Shown piece by piece: positions 35,001-45,866 of a stretch of 64,000 bases of DNA. Location of the stretch: positions 6,325,501 to 6,389,500 of the forward strand of contig JAVHKY010000001.1 of the NCBI GenBank assembly GCA_035079385.1, given 5' to 3'. Source of the DNA: Aspidiotus rigidus. Lineage: Eukaryota; Arthropoda; Insecta; Hemiptera; Diaspididae. Made by a program: the position numbers and the translations under genes. Numbering within the stretch: the stretch's first letter is position 1; each line of letters begins with the position of its first letter. The notes under the pieces were generated by a model that saw only the letters and a list, made by a program, of their open reading frames with translations, made no database searches and was not told the DNA's origin.

Positions 35001-38000
35001 TCGTGCTCAAGTTGAGTTGCAGCACCATCTGATGCAGCACCAAAACTTTTTAAAAAAATTTCATGGTTCAAGTAGACAGTCAATAGGAGCAATTGGCAAC
35101 CAGACTTCTGATATGGAAAACGTAAATGTTTCAATCTTACTCTATAATGTTTTGATTGATTTACCTAATTATGGCTCATCTTGACTTGACTTATGTTCAA
35201 TTATCGTTTTTTCTCTTACTTACGTACTATTTCTGAATTTTAAACAGAAAATACCACCCTTCCAAGTACGAGCCCATAAACATGCCAGATTTGACGCAGA
35301 AGCTCAAATGCAGGTACACAGGCAGCACCATTTAAAAGAACACCATCGTCTAAGCCAACAGGTAACATCAGTAAACGGCAACCAAGTTTCCAAAATGGAA
35401 AACGTAAGTGTACCAAATTCTTCTCTCTTGATTTAAAATGGCGTTTCATTTCATTTACTTAATTATGACTCATCTTGACTTCATTTGCATCCTATTATCG
35501 TTTTTCTCTTGCCTTACACATGTACTATTTCTGAATTTTTAGAAAATACCACCGTTCCAAGCACAGGTTGTCACACCCGCCGAAGTTCACACACAGGCTC
35601 AAATACGGGCACAGATGCAAGCAGAGATACAGCAACATATGATACAGCATCAGAACCACATGAACGAATATCATCGTTTAACCCAACAGCCAATAACAGA
35701 AAATGGCAATCAGATTTCTGATATGGAAAACGTAAGTGCTTCAAATTTCTTTCTCTTGATTCGAAATAATTTTTCATTTATTTATTATGATTTACCTAAT
35801 TATGACTCATCTTGACTTGATTCATGTTCAATTACTCTTATCATTTTCCTCTTGTCAAATTTGTACTCAAACATTGTAATTAGAGGTATTTTCAATTTTC
35901 TTCTTCTAGTTCAAAAAGGACATAATTGCCGAAATAAAAAAAGAAATAATGAAAGATATTGAAGAGAAGTTCTCTAACAACAACGTCGAGAAAGTTTTTA
36001 TTCAACCTAATGAACAAGGAGCCACAAAAAATACGTAAGTGTGACCATGATGACGATTTTCTCGAATAAATCAAATTCATTCAGTAAAAATATATCATCG
36101 ACATCGTTCTAATGAACAAGATCTCATTTAGAAATATTTACGGAAGGTGACATGTTGTAAAGAATATTAATTGAGTTAGTGTTTCTCGTAATAGAAGTAC
36201 ATATCTCATTTGATGAAATATAATATCTGGGACCAATCAGGCACAAGAATTCGTATAGTGAATTTTTGGCTTCGCGATCTTCTTTCATTTGCGTGGACAT
36301 GTTTATTAAATTGAAAATACATGCAATCCATCAACCGGACCACAATTCTGACGTATTCTTTTGTCTTGTTTGCAGTGTAAAAAATGGAAACAAAGACTTC
36401 ATCAAAGGTAACACGGATTTTGTGGACGTCGCCGCTATTCGGAAGAACATCTATCCCGATATTTTTAACAAAACAAGAGGTAACTGATTTTTCGTGTTAT
36501 AACATACCGTCTCGATTCGAAAACGGTGAAAAGAAGAGAAGCACCATAATTCTGTAGGTCATTTTAAAATACTCGTAGACGTATTGATGAACGGAATGAT
36601 ATTCAATTTCTCTGATATGTTTCCGTTTTGTTCTGGACTCTTGCCTGAGTTATACATCTTAAACTATACGTATTCACTCAATAGTTAAAAATTCTCATGT
36701 CTGACATTAAAGATCGTATGCATCACAGCCTTTGCTAATGTAGACTATGCTGCTGTAATACACTGTAATGTTACCAACAATTGTTTTCTGACTTCCACAA
36801 ATCGTAATAATTATTACCTCGCTAGAAATGGATATCTCATTTGATCAAATGTAAGAAAGGGAAGACGAAGATTTGAGTGAGACTCAAGAGAGATGAAAAT
36901 AAAACAAAGGCGGTAAAATTTCAGTTATTATTAGGGGCTTCAGATTGATTATGAGAGACGTATGATACCAATATTGTTGTTGGTATGTGAATGTCACACC
37001 TAATACTGTTTGGAGGAGTCAAGGTTTTCGTAGATATCAGTGTGAGAAAAGCCTGTATTAAAAGATATAGTTTTGCTTCTTGTAAGATGACTTCCTCAGT
37101 TATAAGTTCAATAGTTGCTAGGTATCAAGTTGAATTCATGATTGGTTTGATGGAAATTCCACGTGTTTAGTCGCAAGAATTTAGTCTTCATTCATACTTC
37201 TTGTAAAATGTGTTTTGGTCATGTTCGCAGTCAACAAATGTGACAGCGCTGGAAGTAAATCGTCCAACTGGATTCCGGAAGAATACTGCGACTCAGATTC
37301 GTCTGTTAGTTTGATCATGGATGATTCTGTAGAAAATGACGGATTGTCGGATGGATTCGATTTTGTGGAAATACCTCGATGCTTTGTGACGGGAGAAAAC
37401 TTGGATGAAGGTAAGAATAAGCTTTCCATTCGTAGTAGTCATTCTTACCACCGATACCAAGTGGCAAGTACCATCGTTCCGTTTTTTGTCTTATTTCGCT
37501 ATTGGCTTGTGGGAGTTAAGTGTAAACAAAACGTAATACTGTCCGCTAATTGGTAGATTCACTATTAGAAGGTAATGATGATATAAACAGTTTTACTAGT
37601 TTGTGTATTTATTTGAAAGGAAATTACGAGGGCTACAACTTTTATTTTCAATATTTTTAAAGAAGTCTAGTTATTTTTTTCTTGATTCTCAACTATCAAA
37701 AATCACATCGTCGTCTTCGGTAGCTACTAATCTATCGCTCCATGCAAAGCTCTTACAAGCAAAATACTGTTTTTTATTACTGAATGATCGCAATATATTT
37801 TTTTCGTATTGATTTTCTGTGTGACATATGTATGACTAATTCATATTTGTAGAGCGAGCAATAGTCATAATATGGCGAAATGAAATTTCTCTTGAATGAA
37901 AGAGTTTTTATACGTGCAAGGATGACACAGCTTTAGAAAAAAAAACAGGCTTTTCCCGCACTAAATTTTATTTAAACGTGCAATGTTTCGATCGACTAGC

Positions 38001-39267
38001 GATCTTTATCAAGTACCAAACACGACTGAAAAGGAAAAAACAAGCGAATACAGCAAGTGTAAACTATGAATCAGTGAAAAAAAGTAAAAGTGAAAAATAC
38101 GAAATTATTTAGAAAATTTTATAATTATTTACCAGACTTAGGAAAAAAAAAAAAAAATACCTCAAAAAGATCTCTTGACCAATGGAGAACAATCATTCTT
38201 TATTATGTCTTTTTAAGGGAGATTCCCAATTTTTCAAATTCTCAAGTTCAAAATTCCACATCACATTTTCATGTTTCTATGCGCCATTTTCCATTCATCG
38301 GAATTTTTTCGAAGCTTCTTAACGTATTCTGAGTTGAGCTAATTTTATTTTATTTTGGCATTAACAATTGTCTTCTCTAATTGATGTTTTGAATTTTTCA
38401 GATTGTTCCAGCAAAGTATCAATGCGAATCAAGCCCCGTGCATCCAAGACCCCGAAATCGAGATCAGAGACCAAGTTGAGCTCAGATTTTGAAAATCTAT
38501 CTATGCCGTCCTCATCCTCGTCGTCTCCAGTGAAAGCCGATTCTGAAATCATTCGTGAGAGAAGAAGCCATGAAGACACCTCTTCTTTTCCAGGTACCCA
38601 TCAGAAACAAGAGGAGATGAAAGTTTCTGAAGCTGCAACTTCTGAAGACAAGAATTCCAGAGATGCAAATACGAAAAGTCAGAATGGCCGAGGAACTCAA
38701 CCTGTCAATATTTTACCGGATAAAGTTTTTGAAATGACGAATAATGTTCTCAAAAATGTTCTTCACTCGGTGAAAATCATACCGCATTCAAGCGAGGTGA
38801 AAGAGAGTGTGCAGAAAGTTCTCGAAGAATCTTTGAAGGCTGGGTCGCGTTTAATTCCAAATCCGTTAATTCCAGAGAATCCAAATACATATGAGACCAG
38901 AGGCCAAGCTACCGCTGAAACTTCTTCAACAGAAGCATCTGCACCGGTAAGTATCATAATTTGTGAAATTACGTGATACTTGAAAATGTAGGAGAGATAC
39001 AGTATGCAGCCATAAATCTGGTGTTGAACGTATACGTAGAACTGACATGGGTTTTTTTTACAGAACGTGGACGAGCCATCAAATTTGAGACTAAATGGAA
39101 ACGCTACCTTCAATTTTGAAAATTTGCCTGAGAAAATGAAGGCCAATCTTATGCTCTTGAATGAAATGGGTTTTTGCAGCAATACTCACAATTTATTCTT
39201 CTTGAAAAAATATCCTGATGACTTGGAAAAAGTGATCGAATCTTTGGTGAATTTTACGGAATTTTGA
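32069..39267 (+). CDS. NBR1-like autophagy receptor without ZZ/FW
   Basis: Fifteen coding exons: 32069-32194, 32720-32800, 32885-32929, 33050-33148, 33218-33352, 33467-33601, 34365-34559, 34909-35121, 35248-35403, 35543-35731, 35910-36034, 36376-36479, 37231-37410, 38402-38946, 39064-39267. Total 2532 nt (843 residues), all in phase. Residues 1-110 resemble a PB1 domain: a beta start NVKFNVYSY and an acidic OPCA-like segment HVEVDDDEIRF. The C terminus (about 800-840) is a UBA domain of NBR1 type, with LLNEMGFCS and NLFFLKK. A candidate LIR (F577-V580 or F579-I582) follows acidic residues. The middle is Gln/His-rich from three repeated exons, then a Lys/Glu helix. I find no ZZ finger and no FW domain, both expected in NBR1. 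By family it would link ubiquitinated cargo to Atg8 proteins. p62/SQSTM1 is the alternative, but the UBA is closer to NBR1. Confidence 0.75.
34714..34832. repeat. Near-perfect 119-bp palindrome in intron 7
   Basis: ACTAAACAATAAAGAGGAAT through the CCGACGTGGAGT and ATGCAAACCGC segments is followed by its almost exact reverse complement; the only loop is a few bases around AGAAAAAT. It lies in the intron between the seventh and eighth exons of the NBR1-like gene. TTACTTTACTT occurs on both sides and may be a target duplication. Confidence 0.8.
34909..35731 (+). repeat. Tandem triplication of a Gln-rich exon
   Basis: Exons 8, 9 and 10 of the NBR1-like gene are repeats. All end in NG/IGNQ-x-SxMEN followed by a GTAARY donor, and 9 and 10 both begin KIPPFQ. 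All share a Q/H-rich core with QHQN or similar. The introns are duplicated too: each contains GACTCATCTTGACTT, and those before exons 9 and 10 share TACTATTTCTGAATTTT before the acceptor. All three are phase 0, so unit number can change without breaking the frame. Confidence 0.85.
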
Positions 39268-39569
39268 TCTTATTTAAAAATCTCTAAGGATGCGACAACT
39301 ATGTTTAATCGAAATGATAGATATTATAATTAAATTTGGTCGTTAAAAAGGGGTTTTATTTATCAAAACGTGAATTTTTGGTTATTTCTATCGACAAAAA
39401 GACCAGGACTTACGCTTTGGTCTAATTACATTTACTTGACGGTCATATGTTGCCCGCACTATTCATATTCAGTTTTAATTTTTGCATATTGAAATATTAT
39501 ACACATTTTAATTAAGACTTTCTGAGAAATCTTCTCAAGTTTTATCAGATATTTCATTGTTTAATTTAT

Positions 39570-39575
39570 AATAAA
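39570..39575 (+). terminator. Candidate poly(A) signal, NBR1-like gene
   Basis: AATAAA about 300 bases past the stop, within an AT-rich 3' flank. Confidence 0.4.
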
Positions 39576-40587
39576 CGAGTTCTGTTCGAATGCAGTCGAA
39601 CTTGTGTTCGTACAACTCGAGGAAGGGACTTAATCCAGAACCCAATCAATATCCAGTATCTTAAACTGCTTATCTCTTCTTGCATGTTGATAACTCGAAA
39701 CGAAAAAATTTTGGTAGCTATTGTCGGTGCAATATTCGAGATGTTCGAAAATTAACCGAAATCTCACAATATTATGTAATTATATTATGTTCAATAAATG
39801 ACGAACAAAACTGATTCTATTTTTCTTCTTTGTTAGTATGGACGATGAACTATGCAATTTGGATGTTATCTCATACTTTTCTACCAATCGTGAGAACATC
39901 TGTAATGAAGAAATAATAAGACACACGTACGCAGCCTCAACGAGTTGCGAATAATTTCTGTCGGGTAAAGATGAATGCAAGAGTGTTCACCCGCGGAGTA
40001 AAGAGAAAATTCTTCAAATCCTTCTTCTGGAAAGTAGCACTCTTCTGTCATCATCTTTCTGTGCAAGAAAAGAAACTTTTCAAGCGATAAAAGTTCACCC
40101 AGATTGTTTCCAAAAAATTGCTAAAATGATTTCCTCTCAACACGTGATGGTAAAGAACGATTTTACTCTCGGTTTGGGATCTTCACTATTTTTTTTTGAA
40201 ACCTGATACAAGTGATTAAAACTAAACTTTGCTACTCGGTTCGTAAAGTTTTGCTTTCGTTCAGCAGATTCCCTTTTCAACTCACTTGTAAAGAAATTTA
40301 TACTATTTACTATTACAGGTAATGTAATTCTTGAGCAGTTACAAAGCAATCGTTAGAAAAAATGATGGTTGGTGAACATCTGCAAGAATGTAAATCACTA
40401 GGGCATCTCTATCGCCGCATATGTCTGACAAAATAGTACCGGTGCAGTGTATTTACGATAGTTGCAATTACTGACCACTGAAGGTAATAACAGTTCCAAG
40501 GAAAATCGAAATGAAAGAGAAATTACAGAACATCTAGATAGAATCACTCGATTCGAAGAAATAAGGGGTAAAACCGTGAAAAACGAT
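39576..40587. other. Intergenic, no gene recognised
   Basis: No supportable gene between the NBR1-like 3' end and the RpS15 3' end. Short frames exist but show no family features. Confidence 0.4.
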
Positions 40588-40597
40588 TTTATTTATT
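40588..40597 (-). terminator. Poly(A) signal of RpS15
   Basis: Overlapping AATAAATAAA on the minus strand, about 40 bases after the stop codon. Confidence 0.7.
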
Positions 40598-40636
40598 GGT
40601 CTATTCAAAGAATAGAAAAAAAACGATAAAAATACA

Positions 40637-41479
<843 letters not shown>

Positions 41480-41792
41480 GTTTAGAGATTTTTTCCTTTC
41501 TCGAGTTCAACCAAAACAAAAAGATAATTGTGTTACGTGGTTTTTAATTCACAATGAAGACGGCTTACGAAAATACATTTGCAAGCTCAAGAATCCTAAT
41601 GGACGAAACGTGATGTGATACGATACCACGCTAATAAAAGAAAAAATGTATTGTCTGTGATATCGTTTTCCGCCAATGCTCAAGACGACGCGGAAAAAAT
41701 ATTATCCAAGAGTGAGTTCTGGCTGTTCTGGCATAGGTGTAGGCTATCATCCACTAGGAGCGCTATTCACATCAGGCCACTACTGTAGACGC

Positions 41793-41922
41793 GCTATACT
41801 CTGTTCACATTAAGGAAGGATAGAAATATGACCTTGAGAACGGAACGGTAGATTAAAATTACCCGGAGCGTTCCGTTCTCGAGGTCATATTTCTATCCTT
41901 CCTTAATGTGAACAGAGTATAG
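41793..41922. repeat. Hairpin MITE ending CTATACTCTGTTCAC
   Basis: CTATACTCTGTTCACATTAA plus the following GGAAGGATAGAAATATGACC and AACGGAACG are mirrored by the right arm, ending CAGAGTATAG. The arms are about 53 bases around a loop of about 25. The outer 25 bases resemble stretches at 19286-19310 and 30955-30980, so this terminus is dispersed. Confidence 0.75.
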
Positions 41923-42194
41923 TGTCGTGGACGAAGAGGTGATCACATGAAAATTTACATAAGAGCGTGTTATTTCAACTAGCTGTATCTCTGTTGATTT
42001 GATACTGAAAAAAGTACCTTTTATAATGACCTTTTTTGACTCTCTTGACTAGTAGAATAGTATGAAACTCATAAAAATAAAAATTTCACCAATTATCTTA
42101 GACCATACAACAGATAGACCGAGCATCGGCCATATAAGCGTGTACAACGCGTTGAAGGGAAAAGACATGATAAGAAAATAAGAGGGACTGGACC

Positions 42195-42747
42195 AACGAC
42201 CAAGGTGTTTGAAAAGAGGTGTGCTCAGCTCAATGTAAACAACAAGGCGCTACATCAGCTGATGTCCATTTAAAACGATGTAAAGTCACTCGGTTCCGTG
42301 TCCCGTGTATTTTTAAATGTGCATGCGGGTTGCATTTTGTTTACAATCGAACTGAGCCAGGGATGCGCAGCTAAAGCCGTTGTTGGCTTAAGTTTAAGCT
42401 TAAGCTCTTGTTTTGACCATTTCTAAGAAAGCTAAAAGACAGTCAATGAATTTTGACTTTTGAGATAGTTTTGACCATTTCTAAGAAAGCTAAAAGACAG
42501 TCAATGAATTTTGACTTTTGAGATATCAGCTTTTCAGCCAATAGCCAGTCATTAGAAAGTATTGATTGGTTGCAGGTAAAATTAAGCTATCTATATTATT
42601 AAATTATAATTAAGTTCAAGTTTTAAGCTATTATTTTAACCTATTTTGAAAGAGCTAAAATCCAGCTAATGAATTTATTGGTATTAGCTGTAATGCTGAT
42701 TGGCTGCGCATCCTTGAACTGAGCACACCTCTTTTCAATCACCTTGG
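42195..42747. mobile_element. Nested element with CCAAGGTG termini
   Basis: CCAAGGTGTTTGAAAAGAGG at 42200 is mirrored at 42747 with two differences. The 9-mer GACTGGACC flanks both sides, consistent with a target duplication; on the left five extra bases lie between it and the inverted repeat. The other family copy (28154-28371) lacks this segment. Inside is a 58-base tandem duplication. Confidence 0.7.
42410..42525 (+). repeat. 58-bp tandem duplication, two copies
   Basis: The unit starting GTTTTGACCATTTCTAAGAA is repeated head to tail with no differences I can see. It lies inside the nested element at 42195-42747. Confidence 0.85.
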
Positions 42748-43001
42748 GACTGGACCTCAATGAAGGCAACGCGGGTGAACGCGCGGAGCAGTGAAATGTG
42801 AAACGCACCATACACCCGCGCCGCTCATCAAACTTGTTTGTAAACAAGGTCCAGTCACCCTTATTTTCTTATGATTGTGTATTCTTATCATGTTCTCCGT
42901 TCAAAGACCTATATTTTATTAAAGCGAATTCATTACTATACTCGGTCTATCTGTTGTATGGTCTAAGCCAATTATCTGAATTTGTCCAGTTTCCACAAAT
43001 T

Positions 43002-43134
43002 AACCGCGTTATGCAAAAGCCGTCCAAGTGACACTTTATCGTTTTGGGGAAGAGACCTTTAAATGCATTATGACAGTGTACCCATTTGCCAGATTTAAAA
43101 AATGTCGCTTGGACGGCTTTTGCATAACGCGGTT
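43002..43134. repeat. Hairpin repeat, 31-bp arms
   Basis: AACCGCGTTATGCAAAAGCC plus GTCCAAG on the left is mirrored almost exactly by CTTGGACGGCTTTTGCATAA and CGCGGTT on the right, around a loop of about 70 bases. This is a probable MITE. Confidence 0.7.
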
Positions 43135-43548
43135 CAATGGCCGCCATAAGTATGTAGAGGGTGACTCTTTTGGGGCCTGACGCGAATACGACGCGCGAGA
43201 ATAGTCGATAAAATGGTTACCTAAAAGTCGAGAAAGAAATCAACTTACAGAAAAATAAATGAGAACAAAATTTGTGAAGTGTTTTCCCTACAATTAAATT
43301 CTCGTGAAAATTGATTCCAATCTGTATAATACAAAACATACTAGGCCTACTCCTATCTATGCAAAGCGTCTTTTGAGTTTTGACCATGATATACATACAG
43401 CGAAATTTTAAACTATTCAAGTTCAAATTTTGATCAGTAAGAATCACTCCTAAAATTCATGAATATTAACAAAAATTAGCTCAACAGGTAAAGAAGTACA
43501 AATTGCACCAAACAAACCAGTACCTAATACATACTATACCTGCCTATA

Positions 43549-44111
43549 CTGGGTGGCCCAAAATGATGTTAACAAATTGAACTAAATTTGTTATAGCGCA
43601 AAACGCGAAATGTGAGACGTAAACTTCAAATCTACCAAATTTATGTCTGAATTTCGTCTTCAATTTGCGCCCTTACACACAACTTTTTGCGACTTTTCTG
43701 AACTGAGTATTATTATGGACCAAAATGTGCCCAAAATTGTCCAATTTGCCAAGATTTTCAAAATAAGAAACACTGAATACTCCCCCAATCTCAAGCTTCA
43801 TAATTATGGTTATTTAAGTATTAATTTCGGAGTCAGCGTTGAATTTCACTTTCAAATCAAGTAAAATGTGGAAGTTTGAATAATTTTCAATTTTTGAGAA
43901 ATTTAGCAAATTGGTCTATTTTTAGCATATTTTGGTCCATGATTAGGCTCAGAAAAGTCGTAGAAAGTTGTGTAAGGGCGCATATTGAAGATAAAATTTA
44001 GGTACAAATTTCGTGAATTTGAAATTTACGTCTAACATTTGGGGTTTTTGCCCTACAACAAATTTAGTTCAACTCCCTATTCAACTGTTGACATCATTTT
44101 GGGCCACCCGG
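43549..44111. mobile_element. 563-bp mariner-type MITE, TA duplication
   Basis: The left end CTGGGTGGCCCAAAATGATG is mirrored at the right (CCGGGTGGCCCAAAATGATG), and TA lies outside both ends (43547-43548, 44112-44113). Inverted similarity extends inward for about 90 bases, and parts of the centre are also mirrored (TTTGGTCCATGATTAGGCTC against its counterpart near 43710). TA targets and this type of terminus fit Tc1/mariner-derived MITEs. No transposase. Confidence 0.8.
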
Positions 44112-44132
44112 TACAATCAAAATGACGTGTCC

Positions 44133-44138
44133 TTTATT
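44133..44138 (-). terminator. Poly(A) signal of MARS2
   Basis: AATAAA on the minus strand 43 bases after the stop, between the gene and the MITE at 43549-44111. Confidence 0.6.
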
Positions 44139-44180
44139 TTTTAACAACTATATTTTTTAATTTACACAAATAAGAATTAT

Positions 44181-45866
44181 TTATTCGGTAACAGGTAATT
44201 TCCTAAACAAAATAATACGTTCACTATTCAATGGGCAGTTTTTGCTTTCGGAAGAATTCAGCCACGTTGGTTTCATACTAGACCAATCGATTAGTTCTTC
44301 TGCAATATTCAACTTTTGGAACACTTTTTTCGAGAGACTTGGAGTTATGGGTAATAAAGCGATGCTACAAATTCTCAGAGTTTCCAACGTAATATGTGTG
44401 ATGCACCTCAGTCTGGGAAATCTGGCCTCATTCTTCGTTAGAGTCCAAGGCTTGTGTTCGTCAAAAAATTTATTGCAAATTTGCAGAGTCATCATGGTTG
44501 TATTTATACCTTTGTAAAAGTTGAAATCATTATAATGTTGTGAAACGTCGTCTGCCAACGTTGAGACACGCTCGGACAGTTCTTTCAGCGTATCACATTC
44601 TTGATATAATTTATCGTATTCTTCTTTATTAAAGGAAGGAAATATCTGACTTGAGTTGACGGCCTTTCCAATACAACGATTCAATAAGTTCCCAAAATTA
44701 TTTGCTAAATCAGCATTCAACATCTCAATGACTTTTGTTTCAGTATAATTACCATCTCTATGAGGAACACCTTGTTTCAGCAAAAAATATCGGAATCCAT
44801 CCACCGTATACTGTTTTATTTTTTCGAAAGGATTTACCACGTTATTTTTCGATTTGGACATTTTTACATCGTCAACAGTCCAATGCGAATGCACCAATAA
44901 TTTGTGAGGAGGTTCTAAACCAGCGGCCATCAAAAATACTGGCCAGTATATACCATGGAATTTTAATATATCCTTTCCTATCACTTGCACCGAGGGTGGC
45001 CACGTATCCATGTCTGGGAAACCGGCTACCGTCAAATAATTCACTAAAGCGTCCAACCATACGTACACATTCTGACTAGGATTCGATGGTATCGGAATAC
45101 CCCATGGTATTCGAGATCTCGGGCGAGATACAGATATATCACATGTACTACTCTCATCATTCAACCACGATTGTAATATTTTATAGTATTTGAACGGTAC
45201 AATTCTAGTTTCGTCTCGCAGCCAGTACAGTAATTCGGATCTAAACGAACTGAGTTTGAACATGTAGTTTTCTTCGTGCGTCCACTCTACACGGTGACCG
45301 GATACTTCACTCACTTTTATATCATCGCCATTTTCATCCTTTATTACTCTTAGTTGTTTCTCGGTAACAAACATTTCATCCGGAACGCAGTACCAGCCTG
45401 AATAGGTACCCTCATAAATGTAACCTTTCGATTGCAAACGAGTCCAAAAATTTTGAACAGCTTCTATATGTGCCCGATCTGTTGTACGAATGAAGTGAGA
45501 GTACGTGATACCGCAAAGGTCGAACAATTCTCTATATTTGGAGGCGATGCTATCACAGTAGTGCGATATATGTTCAGGATTGGAGGTTCCAGCTGCTTGT
45601 TGAACTTTTGTTCCGTGTTCGTCTGTACCAGTGGTGAAGCGAGTGCATTTGTTTGGATGAGTTAATTGATAAAATCGATGAGCAGCGTCTGCAATGACAG
45701 TCGTATAAAGATGTCCAAGATGGGGAGCAGCATTTACGTAAAAGATAGGTGTTGTAATGAAGAACGACGGAGAGGTACTGTAAAGAGCTTCAACTGATTT
45801 CCGAAAATTTGGATTCTTGATGAGAAAATTTGACATGATAACCAGGACTGTAGCAAAAGCATTCAA
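44181..45866 (-). CDS. MARS2: Methionyl-tRNA synthetase, mitochondrial
   Basis: A single-exon gene of 561 residues, the size and intronless form usual for mitochondrial MetRS. It charges mitochondrial tRNA-Met with methionine. The class I motifs are present: PHLGHLYT (HIGH box, about residues 48-55) and KMSKSKNN (KMSKS loop, about 334). Also present are the TGTDEHGTKV segment and YVWLDALVNYL. The C-terminal third is the helical anticodon-binding domain; no EMAP or GST-like extension is present, as in the mitochondrial enzyme. The first roughly 30 residues are basic and hydroxyl-rich and would serve as a targeting peptide. The start could be the Met at residue 11 instead. A poly(A) signal is at 44138-44133. 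Confidence 0.95.
   Translation of the reverse strand: MNAFATVLVIMSNFLIKNPNFRKSVEALYSTSPSFFITTPIFYVNAAPHLGHLYTTVIADAAHRFYQLTHPNKCTRFTTGTDEHGTKVQQAAGTSNPEHISHYCDSIASKYRELFDLCGITYSHFIRTTDRAHIEAVQNFWTRLQSKGYIYEGTYSGWYCVPDEMFVTEKQLRVIKDENGDDIKVSEVSGHRVEWTHEENYMFKLSSFRSELLYWLRDETRIVPFKYYKILQSWLNDESSTCDISVSRPRSRIPWGIPIPSNPSQNVYVWLDALVNYLTVAGFPDMDTWPPSVQVIGKDILKFHGIYWPVFLMAAGLEPPHKLLVHSHWTVDDVKMSKSKNNVVNPFEKIKQYTVDGFRYFLLKQGVPHRDGNYTETKVIEMLNADLANNFGNLLNRCIGKAVNSSQIFPSFNKEEYDKLYQECDTLKELSERVSTLADDVSQHYNDFNFYKGINTTMMTLQICNKFFDEHKPWTLTKNEARFPRLRCITHITLETLRICSIALLPITPSLSKKVFQKLNIAEELIDWSSMKPTWLNSSESKNCPLNSERIILFRKLPVTE

Larger units (their letters stand above)
42097..42967. mobile_element. 871-bp DNA transposon with 8-bp duplication
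   Basis: The left end CTTAGACCATACAACAGATA is mirrored exactly at the right end, over 27 bases. CCAATTAT lies immediately outside both ends (42089-42096 and 42968-42975), a clean target-site duplication. Eight bases fits hAT or P superfamilies. The interior has a long hairpin half (CCCGCGCCGCTCATCAAACTT) shared with 28154-28371, and a second element inserted at about 42195-42747. No transposase frame. Confidence 0.88.
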
